64,000 bases of DNA from Filosporella fistucella (taxonomy: Eukaryota > Ascomycota > Leotiomycetes > Helotiales): NCBI GenBank assembly GCA_030077755.1, contig JAQJZZ010000015.1, positions 930,001-994,000 on the forward strand, given 5' to 3'. A program made the translations under genes and the position numbers. Positions within the stretch are counted from its first letter, which is position 1. Every line of letters starts with the position of its first letter. The notes under the pieces are model-generated. The model was not told the origin of the DNA. It did not search any database and saw nothing but the letters and a program-made list of their open reading frames with translations. This document shows, in pieces, positions 1 to 9,812 of the stretch.

Positions 1-1225
1 AGTACTGCGAGCTAGTGATCCGTTCCACAAGCGCGAGGACTTTCTTGTATTTATTCAGATGCGAATCGTGGAGTCTTTCTTGGGTTAGGACGCCGGTGGC
101 GATAATGATCGTGATGATTATTTGGTAGATCTGGAGCAAAGGAGTTTGCCGTTGTGGTTGGTTTTCTGGGCTTGTACCAGGCGTATCTAGGGAGCGGAGA
201 ATTTCGAGATTCCATTGAAGGAGTGCATCGTTTGCGGACTCGAGGTCCGAGGGCGAAATGGGGTTGTGGGAAGAGTAGGCTGCTTTCCGGAAAAGCCATC
301 TGCAGATATCTAAGACCACATCTACGGAGTCCTCGACGGAAAACGAGCCCGGGGATGGCAAGGGAATAAGCTCTAATTCGTCGGATAAGTGAGGTCTGTA
401 AGGCACCTGGGAATGGGTGAATGATGTTGCTTGGAGATCGAGCCGCTTGAAGACTTGAACGATGTCTCTCGGTACCTTCGACGGGCCGGGTTTACTTCCC
501 TCTCTCTCGATGATCCGATAGCCATTTTGTAAATGCATCTGGGAGGTATGGTGATTGCCCGTAAAGCTTTCATAGCTTACGAAAAGCGCGCATGCTACCA
601 AGCCTTTAAGAATTTTGTCGTCTGAGGGGTCGGACTCCGCCAGCAGTGTGTGGGTGCATCTCACGGAATGAGTATATTGCTGTAGCGCATAAGTTCGAAG
701 GTCTGCAGTAGCAAAACCCGTATTGGTAGAGTTAGGCGCCGTGGACATCCGATACAAGGCGCTAAGAGAGCACACTGCATATCTGATAGAAGGCTCTGAG
801 AGGCTGAGCTGCAAGACCCGATGTGCCCAGAAATTGGCCCCGAAATAGGCGGCTGTGGCATTTGAGACACAGGAGACGAAGAAAGAAAAGAAATCCCGCT
901 GCTTCGGATCATCAAAGCTTGGCAGGGCTGGGAGACTTCTTGGGACCAGGCGCCTCTCTAGATCTCTGTTTCTCAGAGGGGCATTTCGGGTCATTCTGTT
1001 GTAGCCGTCGCATTTCCACCCATTCATTTGGCACTGGTTACAGGTTGGTCTTGCTTCGTCACATTTGACGTGCCGTATTCTAGATTTACCGATGAGACTT
1101 AGCATTTGTGTTCCCCTTGCCATGGGCCAAGATGAGAGGTAGTTCCAAGCAATAGGTAGGAAGGGCAGCGCCCAAATGGGATTTCGCCCTTACCGGCATG
1201 TTACACAACGTATTCTCGTCCTCAT
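1..1225 (-). CDS. Zn2Cys6 fungal transcription factor, partial (C-terminus beyond left edge)
   Basis: Nuclear DNA-binding regulator of the fungal C6 zinc-cluster family; target genes unknown. The zinc cluster is split by an intron: exon 1 (1225-1194) encodes MRTRIRCVTC plus two bases, the intron is 1080-1193 (GTAAGG...TAG), and exon 2 (from 1079) continues RIRHVKCDEARPTC then NQCQMNGWKCDGY. This gives the canonical CxxC-x6-C-x6-C-x2-C-x6-C spacing. Exon 2 then stays open to base 1 (about 360 codons), with the aromatic-rich stretch (FFSFFVSCVSNATAAYFG) seen after the zinc cluster in many fungal regulators. The start at 1225 is the nearest ATG before the cluster; an in-frame ATG at 1381 would add 52 residues and looks less likely. 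The middle-homology domain and stop lie outside the window. The family call is firm; the specific role cannot be told. Confidence 0.9.
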
Positions 1226-1698
1226 AAGGCCCCGTTGGCTTGGTTCTATCGTTACATTCAACACAGACTTGGGGGAACTTAAGAATGAATTATATGGGGG
1301 CAGAATTACCGTATATGATATTGAAGTGAAGTGGATCGAGGCCATGGCCATTGGATGCTGATGACAAATCAGCCGAGCCAATCACTGAGAAGCAACATTG
1401 GGGCTACTACTTCGTACTTGGCCGAAATAACCTGCCCTCGCTGTCGCACCCCTGTATGCTAGAAGGTACCACAAACGTTAATCTGCCCAACAAATATATT
1501 ATGCCTAGAGCGCTGCTTTTGCACTCATTTTCAAGTAACAGGAGAAGCATCCCGCGAGGCGCGGGCTGTCCAGAAAAGCCTCTCGGAACGAAGTCGCAAG
1601 TAGAAGGAGTATATAATATATTTGAATGGATTAAGTTTTATTAATATTGATAGTAATTACATATACTGTTTGTTTGTTTCAAATTATAGAGATTGTAT
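1226..1698. other. intergenic, no supported gene
   Basis: Upstream region of the zinc-cluster gene and downstream region of the small minus-strand frame at 1699. Only short frames with no recognisable features are present. Confidence 0.5.
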
Positions 1699-2037
1699 TC
1701 AGCTAAGATGCAGAACTTTTGGGGTGGGATGCCGATTTCGTTGCGGTCTTTTTGTGTCATCAGGTAGGGTAGGAAGTTGAGAGATAGGATCATTAATAAG
1801 ATTTGTAGTAGGAGAAGTGGCAGGCTGAAACGAGGGTGGTTTCATCCCTTGATCTATATAAAAGGGATTTGAAGTTCGAGTTGGTGTGCCAGGAGGCGTG
1901 TGAGAGGGTTTATCAGAGGGAATGGTCGAGGTAGTATTATAAGCAGCGATGTGTGGAATATGGTCTGTACGCGGTGATTTAGATGTTGGGGATGGAAATT
2001 CTTCAGCAGTATCTTCTGTACCGGAAGCATTAGGCAT
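1699..2037 (-). CDS. small Pro/Ser/Thr-rich hypothetical protein
   Basis: An uninterrupted 112-codon frame with ATG start and TGA stop. I do not recognise the product. It is rich in Pro, Ser and Thr (for example SHTPPGTPTRTSNPFY) with a basic C-terminal stretch (KRPQRNRHPTPK), no signal peptide and no membrane segment, so it would be mostly disordered. Such composition also occurs in linker regions of retroelement polyproteins, and the region to its right is rich in decayed repeats, so it may be a remnant rather than a gene. No intron is needed. Kept as a low-confidence gene because codons look used (few gaps, balanced third positions). Confidence 0.3.
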   Translation of the reverse strand: MPNASGTEDTAEEFPSPTSKSPRTDHIPHIAAYNTTSTIPSDKPSHTPPGTPTRTSNPFYIDQGMKPPSFQPATSPTTNLINDPISQLPTLPDDTKRPQRNRHPTPKVLHLS

Positions 2038-2161
2038 TCTTGCTAAAATACCGAATTAGTATCATTTCCATATCTATTCCTTATGCTCTTTCTTCTCAGT
2101 CCCTAGGTTTCTATAACCCGGAATTAATCCCACTTGCTCCTTCGGACCTTAGCCATCTCCC

Positions 2162-2819
2162 TCATCCTCCTGCGTGCTGTAGGTGTTCATCATGCAATAG
2201 CAGCCTCCATCCATTTTCCCAAAAAGGAAGACATCTGCAGTCAACTGCTCGAAGTGGTGCGGACTGTGGTACTTTTAGCATTTCGCACAGCATACTTGAG
2301 GTCAATTCGAAAACATTGCGCTCCTCTCTGCTAATTTTAACATCGTGGAAGCCAACAGAGCGGATAGATCTCTTATTCGTTTCTAGGAAACCCCCTAGAG
2401 CCTCGTATTTGACCACCATATGACACATGTCAAGCTGATGAAGGTACAGTGCGCTGTGGGACAGTAGTTCTAGAGGCGACTTCGAACAAATTAGACTTAG
2501 AACTAGAACGGACTCCAGGAGCTATCTTAGAGACTCTGACAAAGTTCTTAGGTCCGGGACTTCCCATGTATTGTAATATGGAAGGTTGAACCCCGACAAG
2601 CGAATGGAATGAATGGCAATGCCCCTATTCCTGGTACTTTGCTAGAGAGCATTGGAAACGACTCTCAAATAATATTCATAAGACTCTTCTGCTGCGATCA
2701 TGCTTGAGGTGAAGGACAGCAGCCAATCGTCTTCTTCTATCGCAACATACAAGGCCAAGCCCACGTCCGTTAATCGAGGAAGTGCTCCCAAGGTGGAAGA
2801 TAAAACCGAGCGGAGTTAG
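2162..2819 (-). pseudogene. decayed F-box-type protein, C-terminal LRR-like part
   Basis: One minus-strand frame can be followed for about 220 codons from near 2819 to the TGA at 2162. It is interrupted by two in-frame TAG codons (2642-2644 and 2522-2524) and lacks a credible start. The middle reads like the helical/LRR-like C-terminal half of fungal F-box proteins: LDMCHMVVKYEALGGFL, then FLETNKRSIRSVGFHDVKIS, matching the usual L-x2-L...FL-x2-N-x2-S/T-L/I pattern. Upstream, LPRLTDVGLALYVAIEEDDW fits the same protein class. The F-box itself is not visible; the LTR-like repeat at 2900-3103 lies directly upstream and may have cut it off. Both stops would be glutamine codons with one C-to-T change. 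Family assignment is by pattern only. Confidence 0.55.
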
Positions 2820-2899
2820 AAATTAGACTTGAAACGATTGAAGTCTAATATTTCTATATGATATTACGAGTAGCGTTAGCGCAATTCTAGTATACTCTC

Positions 2900-3103
2900 T
2901 GTAACGACACAAGCACCGAGCTGCAGGGCAGTATATGGGAGTACGATGCGGAGGCAATTCGGATATTATTAGGTCAACTATGAAGGAAACAAGAAAGATA
3001 ATGGCCAAAGTAAAGGATTAGAGCCTCTTATATATAGGAGCTAGCCCGGAACCCTTCCGTGGCTAGGTCTAAGCTTGCCAATATCCATTAGTGTCACGTG
3101 TCA
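2900..3103 (-). repeat. LTR-like repeat, copy A (inverted relative to copy B)
   Basis: A 204-bp segment that matches 6976-7179 in inverted orientation at roughly 85-90 percent. Read on the minus strand it begins TGACACGTGA, has a TATATAAG box followed by a transcribed-looking stretch, and ends GTGTCGTTACA, so it starts TG and ends CA like an LTR. The flanking five bases, CTCTC and TTCTC, are an imperfect target duplication. Many differences from copy B are G-to-A or C-to-T in this copy. Most simply a solo LTR. Confidence 0.6.
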
Positions 3104-3487
3104 TTCTCGTACTATCATTACAATAAGTTACCTTTATTAGCTTTACTTAAATAAGGATATTTATAAGCTATTTGAGTAAGAGATATAAGTGTTTTGATAA
3201 ATTATTTATTTAATTATTTTAAAGTTCACAATATCTCGCGTATTGTGGCCCATGCAGCGACGGTTACTTTAAAATCTCCCCTTTGTAAAGTCGTTGAGAA
3301 GGGCTTTGGTCACATGGTGATTCAGCTCCCGCGTTAAAAATAGGCACCTTTCATAACAGGCATCAACTTGGATTGTTAAGCTCAGCTGAAGGGCTGGAGC
3401 TCAAGAGAAATCCTCTTCACCATTTCGATATAAAATTTTCTTCTCTGCAAAAAAAATCCCATCTCGTGAGAAATCCTTCCAGACATA
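3104..3487. other. AT-rich spacer and HET-gene promoter
   Basis: Between the LTR-like repeat and the first HET gene. About 3110-3230 is strongly AT-rich, possibly repeat-derived; the last 150 bases are the presumed 5' UTR/promoter of the HET gene. No coding frame seen. Confidence 0.5.
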
Positions 3488-5101
3488 ATGAGACTGATCA
3501 ATACATCGACCATGCAACTCGAAGAGTTCATGGACAATATGCCGAAATACGCTATACTATCCCACACATGGCTGGATGATGAAGTCAGTTTGCAGGACTA
3601 TGCCAATACGGAAAAAGCACCAAAACAAAAGGGCTTTGCCAAGATCAAACTAACTTGCAATCAAGCTCAAAAGACAGGCATCAAATACGCATGGGTTGAT
3701 ACCTGCTGTATCGACAAGACGAGTAGTGCCGAATTGACGGAGGCCATCAATTCTATGTTTCAGTGGTATGAATATTCTGCTGTTTGCTACGTCTACCTGC
3801 CAGATTTGAATCCCGAGGACCCAGTCGATGCAGCAGAACCGACTTCCAAATTCGCTAGGAGTCGCTGGTTCACGAGAGGTTGGACCTTACAAGAACTTAT
3901 TGCGCCGAAAATTGTGGAGTTCTATGATGCCGCTTGGAATTTCCGTGGCACGAAGGCAGACTTGTGTCAAGTGATCTCCATCGTAACAACAATTGATGAA
4001 GAAGTGCTACGCGATAGTTCTCTCCTATACAACATGCCTGTTGCAAGACGCATGTCTTGGGCAGCCAGTCGACAAACAACGCGCCTCGAAGATATTGCCT
4101 ACTCTTTACTAGGAATTTTCAACGTCAACATGCCAATGCTTTATGGAGAAAAAGAGAGAGCCTTCATTCGCCTGCAGGAGGAAATTGTCAAAGAGACCAA
4201 CGACCTGACTTTGTTTGCTTGGAAAAGCACCGAGTCAACGCCGCAGAACTATCGTGGCATCCTGGCGAGATCACCCGCCGAGTTCGCAGATGCTGGGGCC
4301 GTCATGCCAGTGTCAGATCACAAATTCGGTGAGGAGTTCGCGATGACGAATAAGGGATTACGGGTCAATGCGGAGTTGGCTCGAGGCTCGGGAGGCAACT
4401 ATATTCTGAGCTTGAATTCCTTTCCTCGTGGCGCGCCGGAGCAGAAAATTGGAATCTATCTGAAGCACTACGGCGCTAGTGTGTATGCTCGAGATAAGCC
4501 GGACGAACTCGCTGTGCGAACGGAACTCGAAAGAGCTATATATGCGAAGATCATCTACATTACTAAGAACATCATCCAAACGACTTCAGTATCGCCCGAT
4601 CAGACGCAGCGGCACGCTATTCATCTACGCCACGGGTTTGAAGGAAAAGTTTCGCAGGCCTTGCCTGCTAGCCTCTGGGACAGCGAAAGAAAACTTTTCC
4701 TTTCTCAAGGTCTCTCCACATTCGCCGGATTGATATATTTCCGGCCAGACTTCTATTCTAAGGCGCTATTCATAATAGCTTGTGGTATGTCTGGGACATC
4801 CGAGCCATGGGTTATCTTCCTTAACAAGTTGAAGATGAAAGAGATCTCTCCGTGTTTTCATGACCCTAATCTTCTCTTTAAGTTGGATGAGAGCTGTATG
4901 ATTGAGAAGGAGACCGTATATGGTTGGGATAAGACGGCGATACAGTTTAGTATTTCTATTAGTTTGCAGGATGGGAGTGAGGGAGCTGAACCCATGTATT
5001 GCATTGATTTGCAGGAGGATTTCACGAAGCCGGTGGACTTACCGAGTTTGGTGGAAGATCGGAAGCGACAGGCGGATGGGGTGAAGAAGGATTTAGCGTA
5101 G
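3488..5101 (+). CDS. HET-domain protein (heterokaryon incompatibility)
   Basis: Cytoplasmic non-self-recognition/cell-death type protein of the fungal HET family, 537 aa in one exon. The HET domain begins almost at the N-terminus. Visible blocks are YAILSHTWLDDEVSLQDY (residues 21-38), GIKYAWVDTCCIDK (about 64-77) with AINSMFQWYEYSAVCYVYL (87-104), and RSRWFTRGWTLQELIAP (125-141), the three classic conserved blocks. The next part (ARRMSWAASRQTTRLEDIAY and PMLYGEKERAFIRLQEEI) is the usual extension of this subfamily, followed by a C-terminal half of unknown fold. No STAND/NACHT partner domain is fused. The gene is intact between two inverted LTR-like repeats and next to transposase and ankyrin debris. 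The ATG at 3488 is chosen because the HET domain follows directly. HET genes are commonly fast-evolving and strain-variable; any specific incompatibility role is inference. Confidence 0.93.
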   Translation: MRLINTSTMQLEEFMDNMPKYAILSHTWLDDEVSLQDYANTEKAPKQKGFAKIKLTCNQAQKTGIKYAWVDTCCIDKTSSAELTEAINSMFQWYEYSAVCYVYLPDLNPEDPVDAAEPTSKFARSRWFTRGWTLQELIAPKIVEFYDAAWNFRGTKADLCQVISIVTTIDEEVLRDSSLLYNMPVARRMSWAASRQTTRLEDIAYSLLGIFNVNMPMLYGEKERAFIRLQEEIVKETNDLTLFAWKSTESTPQNYRGILARSPAEFADAGAVMPVSDHKFGEEFAMTNKGLRVNAELARGSGGNYILSLNSFPRGAPEQKIGIYLKHYGASVYARDKPDELAVRTELERAIYAKIIYITKNIIQTTSVSPDQTQRHAIHLRHGFEGKVSQALPASLWDSERKLFLSQGLSTFAGLIYFRPDFYSKALFIIACGMSGTSEPWVIFLNKLKMKEISPCFHDPNLLFKLDESCMIEKETVYGWDKTAIQFSISISLQDGSEGAEPMYCIDLQEDFTKPVDLPSLVEDRKRQADGVKKDLA

Positions 5102-5193
5102 TGAGTTTTCAGTCTAACCTCCTCTCCTTATTATCCACTCGATACACAGCACGCACTTAAAATCATTCCCTCATTTCATCACATTTGTAACCT

Positions 5194-5534
5194 ATTTAAC
5201 TCTGGGTGGAGTATGATGAATAAATATTATGAGATGACAGAAGATATACCTGCTTATGTAGCAGCTTTGTGGTTGAATCCTAAGTTGGAAGTGGTCTTAT
5301 ATTCATAAGAACTGGGACAAGAAATGGCATGCCAAATTAAAGCAGCTGTTGGATGAGTTATGGAAGCTTTTTAAGCCCCAGAGCGTTACGGTCCCTCTCT
5401 TGGAAACCTCACCGGTACTTAACAAGTCCCATAGCCTGGCCGATACAGGAGACTCTATGCTGGGTGCCACGTCACTTCCAGAACATCTATTCGACCACCT
5501 TGATTTTCGTAGTCAGGTTTCGGCCCCTTCATGA
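5194..5534 (+). pseudogene. hAT-family transposase, broken C-terminal fragment
   Basis: Directly behind the HET stop codon, the plus strand encodes FNSGWSMMNKYYEMTEDIPA and YVAALWLNPKL, then after a one-base shift near 5284 continues WSYIHKNWDKKWHAKLKQLL and DELWKLFKPQ. This is the stretch before the dimerisation domain of hAT transposases (start of strand with YxAAxxLxP, then WxxKWxxKxxxxxxxLWxxY). A possible echo of the dimerisation domain (DYPRFLPWAIE) follows in another frame around 5545-5583. No N-terminal zinc finger or DDE region is present, so it is a dead remnant. Family recognition rests on these motifs only. Confidence 0.7.
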
Positions 5535-5669
5535 AAGTAACTATGAATATAGATTACCCCAGATTTCTACCATGGGCGATTGAGTTAAATAAGGAAGCCC
5601 TCCACGATTCAGATCCTCCACGCGCGGATAGTGACTCTGCGAACAGTGACGATCTAGGCTCCGGAACTA

Positions 5670-6496
5670 TTAACCGCAACGATGGCTTTCTATATCGAAG
5701 GCCCTACCTGTAGAACTATCTTCTGCGCTTGACTTGCATTTCCGCAAAAGATGTGCTAGACCGTTGCTTACATTGTTCTTACCAAAATGATACCAAATAC
5801 CCCCTCTCTTGATATTTGGCTTGTTCCATCTCGAGAAGTCCACAATATGGAGATCCGGACTATAGTGGAAAAGACTAGAACCCCGATCCTTCAAAGTAAG
5901 TGCACCACCCAAGGTTCTCGTTTCTAGCCATGCAAAAGCACCAATCGATTTCGTAAATTTGAGATCCTTGTGACGAAACAATCGATCCCATGCACTCCCA
6001 CCCCAAAATTTGATTGACACATCAGTATGCTGGTGTACCGACAGCCATTCGACATCTTTGTCTCTCTTCGCCAGAGCGGCTAGGATAAGATATGTTTCCC
6101 CAGCATAGGTTATTTCGTTTATGTTGTTGCATTTTTCAGTGAGGTACCTCAGTACGGCTGAAATATCCTTACCCATCCAGTATGCAGCACGATGAGCAGG
6201 GGTAAACCTTTTGATAGCTTTGACACTCATATCAGAGCGGGTTTCCACAAGACATTTGACAACTTCAATGTTACTGCAAGTTGACGCGAGGTGAAGCGGA
6301 GTGCACTTGTCTGGTCTTGAACATCCACTTTGGTTTTATCTTTGATGAGATATTTTACAACTTCCGGGCTGTCTTTACAATATGCCCAATGAAGTAGTGT
6401 TCCCTTACGCTTCTCGTATCTAAAGTCTATTTCGGGACCTGTCGGTGAAACAGGAGCACTGAATTCACGCACGCCACTATAAAGATGAAATATCAC
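5670..6496 (-). pseudogene. ankyrin-repeat protein fragment, frameshifted
   Basis: Two overlapping minus-strand frames together give consecutive ankyrin repeats. The upstream frame has KGTLLHWAYCKDSPEVVKYL (near 6400), then the sense passes to the next frame at about 6310 with DKCTPLHLASTCSNIEVVKC followed by FTPAHRAAYWMGKDISAVL. After the repeats the second frame stays open for about 130 further codons with no recognisable domain, ending at 5670. The frameshift and absence of a convincing 5' end indicate a broken gene; it may once have been the C-terminus of a larger ankyrin protein. It lies beside hAT transposase remains inside the inverted repeat pair. Confidence 0.65.
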
Positions 6497-6655
6497 ATTA
6501 TTATAGGAATACTATATAGTTAAACATTCCGCAAAACAACGATATAGCGCTCTACCAACTAGTGAGTGTTTCTACTGTACATCCGAACAAATGAGGTCCT
6601 CGATACGCATCCCTACGAGCCGCTAAACATAACATAGTCATAGTAAAGGAGACGG

Positions 6656-6985
6656 CCGGCATGCCCTGCGAATCAAGTCGAAGCCAGACTAGTACAACCA
6701 CGAATTGGCATCTCCGAAAGAACGAGAAGACTGCGACTACTAATACTGGATATAACGACGATACCGTATTGACTACGGACGGCGAAAGATATGCCTTCGG
6801 ATGCCAAGTCTGTAGCGCTAAGAGATATCCTGCCAAATGATATAGGAAAAAGCACCCCGCAGGACTTTCTATATAGTGGAGAAGCTGATTATCTTATTCC
6901 TGAGGACTCAACCTCCGTATATCTTTCTGACTAGGAGGTTATCCTTGCGAACGCTCTCAGATATATGTGTGACGATGGCACGTGA
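6656..6985 (+). pseudogene. unrecognised decayed reading frame running into LTR-like copy B
   Basis: One plus-strand frame reads through 6656-6985 with a TGA near 6769 and a TAG at 6932-6934. Its better part begins at an ATG (6791), includes SVALRDILPNDIGKSTPQDF and EADYLIPEDSTSVYLSD, continues EVILANALRYMCDDG past the TAG, and stops only inside the first bases of the LTR-like repeat. It may be the end of an element's polyprotein or a host gene cut by the insertion. I recognise no family. Confidence 0.35.
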
Positions 6986-7179
6986 TATCAATGGACATTG
7001 GCAAGCTTAGACCCAGCCACGGAAGGGTTCCGGGCTAGCTCCTGTATATAAGAGGCTCTGATCCCTTACTTTGGATACCATCTTTCTTGTTTCCTTCGTA
7101 GTAGACCTAATAGTATCCGAACTGCCTCCGCATCGTACTCCCATATACAGCCCTGCAGCTCGGTGCTCGTGTCGTTACA
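6976..7179 (+). repeat. LTR-like repeat, copy B
   Basis: A 204-bp repeat, the inverted partner of 2900-3103. It begins TGGCACGTGA, carries TATATAAGAGGC, and ends GTCGTTACA. Similarity between copies stops exactly at this end. No target duplication is seen (GACGA against ATATG). The sequence just beyond encodes MQELEGRNQRLREENTALS, a coiled-coil-like start reminiscent of a gag beginning, so this copy may be the 5' LTR of a truncated element. Confidence 0.6.
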
Positions 7180-8704
7180 ATATGCAGGAGCTCGAAGGCC
7201 GCAACCAGCGTTTGCGTGAAGAGAATACAGCTCTTAGCTTAATGGGGATAATATATATCTGGAGAATTATGAGCGGGATTGTAAGTGACTGAGTTGCCTC
7301 TGAGTGTTCAGACGTGTACCAAGCCATGCAGTGTGGAGAACACTAAAGAGTGGGCGTTGAGCTGATGACCAGGGATCAGGGATCCTCTTTGCCGCCTATA
7401 GAGCCACGTCTTTATTTGCCCTCCGGGACAACCTTATTTTTAGCTCAAAATTTTGGGTATGATTAAAACGGTGACCATTAGCGTTACCGCATAGCGAGAG
7501 CGTTATTTTAAAGCGGCATGCCTTCTAGTTTTGGTATATTGGCGCTAATGGCCTATATTTCAATCGATCCCAAAATTTTCACAATAATTGAATCGACCTT
7601 CTTTATTGTTCATTTCTGTTGGGACTACTCCCAAATACGTATTTGTTCTAAATTATATAACAGGTGAGACTAACTACACAAGCCGATGGCCCTATTGTGA
7701 GGAATCCAGATTGTATTATAATTTGTGTCTAATCTCTTTTGATCTGAGTGTCATATGACATATATAAGATATGCTATACCTAAATGAATGACTAGTTACA
7801 TCCCTTCTTGACTCGTAAAGCATAATGTACGACATTCTAATAGCATCGTGAACCCTGCCAAACTTTGTTGCATATCGTACTGCAAACAATTTCACATATT
7901 AAGCGAAAGATGTTCCCTCTTCTTCCACCTCCTGCTCCCAGCTACCATATTCATTTGAGTCTCATCTTGTTCTGTCATGGATATCATTCCAGCATGCGCT
8001 ATCGCTATAGGCGGCATCGTCAAGAGAATACCGTCTTCATCCGTACATTGTTCGATTCGTAGGGTATATGTCGGTCCTCGTATCAAAACATCTCACGTAT
8101 CCATACCTCCTTCGTCGACATCGACTTATTGGACCATGGACCCGATAGGGGGATTGTGGATGTATTAGGGACTTGTTTGGGGTGTGTGGCAAGGCTACTG
8201 GAGATAGACAGAGCGAGACTTGGGGGTGTAGTTATATATTGATGCGAGAAAACTTTCTGAATTTGTTAGTAAATAAAGGTGTCTTAATTATAAAGATAGA
8301 ACTATGACAGGAACGAAGTCTTTAGATGTGCCAAAGCCCTTGCATTGTTACTCTATTGCAGACTGTTGGGTCGTTTTTAAGGCAGGCATCAAAGCCAAAA
8401 TAGGAATGGAGGATATACTGCGGCCTGCGATTTTGAGGAACACTTTGCAGGATGGTAGTCTCGTTCTCAGAATTTTGAAAGATAGCTTGGCTATATTAGC
8501 GTCAGAGTCAAGGCCATTAAGCCATTGCCCACGAGAATGAGATCCGTTGTCGTGGGGTAAGTGGGCTTGGGCGATTCGGCATATTAATCGTCAACCAGAG
8601 CTGTAATTATGATATGCGGCTCCGGCGATTCAATTCTCCCATCTTGAAATATGGTTCCTTTCCGACCAGGCGCCACTCACGATGTTGAAAACCGTGTGCA
8701 AATG
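7180..8704. other. intergenic, decayed sequence
   Basis: Beyond the possible gag start at 7180-7290, no frame is convincing. A 78-codon plus frame at 8304-8540 has no recognisable features. The stretch looks like old non-coding or repeat-derived DNA. Confidence 0.4.
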
Positions 8705-9053
8705 TCACCCCAACTGGTGGACTTCCAGCCTTAATCCCCGACCCAGGGTAATGAATTCCCAGTCAATAATCCCCGTCATATGCCCGGTGTTAAGATCCAC
8801 AAAGATATTCATCTCAAAGATCGCCATAACCTAGGACTAAAGGGTATGTTAAGGCAAGGAGCAATGGAAGCTCTGTACGAACTTGCATTTGGGGAGCATG
8901 GAACAACTCTGTGATAGACTGCCCATAGACTTTGAATGGCAGTGGCGTAACGTAGTCTTTTCGAGCAGCGCGATCTGCCTTGAGGCTGTTCATGTTGAGT
9001 CCGAAGAAGGATTCGAATATAAATGTTGCGATGGCTGTTTTGCATGGGAGCAT
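8705..9053 (-). pseudogene. APH-type phosphotransferase fragment, frameshifted
   Basis: The minus strand encodes the active-site end of a fungal aminoglycoside-phosphotransferase-fold protein. The catalytic-loop region reads PLVLGYGDL, and after a shift of frame at about 8812 the sequence continues EMNIFVDLNTGHMTGIIDWE, matching the family's HGD-L-x-x-x-N-I-x-V-D...G-x-I-D-W-E signature. The normal catalytic His is replaced (LGYGD rather than LTHGD). The frame then ends at TGA 8705. The N-terminal lobe is missing or unrecognisable. Loss of the His and the frameshift both argue that it is dead. Such genes are common and unstable in fungal genomes; the substrate is unknown. Confidence 0.55.
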
Positions 9054-9812
9054 CAGGTTTCGGGTTTAGCGGATTCTAGTTGGCGATGCAGCCAATCAGC
9101 TGATACAGACTTGACCTCTTTTGCAAACACCGAGGCTCACATAGGTTAGATCTCCTCCACGCAACACCCACAGAGGTCTGCCGCTACCGAAGCAAAGTTG
9201 CCTTGTTTCTACACAGGAGAATCAATGCCACCGCGGCCACGTCAGTCCTGCACTGTTCCTCCGACTTTGCCTTTGGCACATCTGCCCACGGAAGCCAGAC
9301 ACAACCTCTTTCTTTTCGCTGGTTTTGTTTTAGTGTTTCCAAACTCTATGTTCCCTTTCTCCCGGATTAATTCGGTGCTTCTCCTCGCAACATCTCCCAC
9401 AACTCTTCCTTTGATTTTAAGTCTATATTAACCATGTCGTCACATCACGCGCTGGCTAAATACATAACGAAGGAATTCCCTGATGCTAATGTACTTAATG
9501 GAGAACGAGAGGCATGCTGTGAGGACGTTAGGCGTAATAGGGCCATGATAAATAATCGTGAGTCCTTCTCTTTACAGCGCTCTTTGGCTTGGAGTTTGCT
9601 TCTTTTTCGTATCAAATCATACTTTGTCGAATAGCCCCTACATCTGCACGATTCACCCCTTTACGTGGATGCCCTTCGAAGTTTTTCCTATTGCATTTGC
9701 AATCCTTTTGAATTGAAATACCCACAGACTTTCGTAAATGTTGATTGCTCTCTGGAGGGAAAGAAACACTCACCTCATCATAGGGACCTCAATTCGTATC
9801 ACCCAATTGGAG
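9054..9812. other. intergenic, upstream of second HET gene
   Basis: No supported gene. A 66-codon plus frame at 9434-9634 has no recognisable features. The part near 9700-9812 is the presumed promoter and 5' UTR of the HET gene. Confidence 0.4.

Noticed and set aside
6540..6575. tRNA D-arm-like GCGCTCTACCAACT (also similar at 43679)
   Set aside because: No anticodon arm, T-arm or acceptor stem can be formed around either site; at most tRNA-derived repeat scraps.
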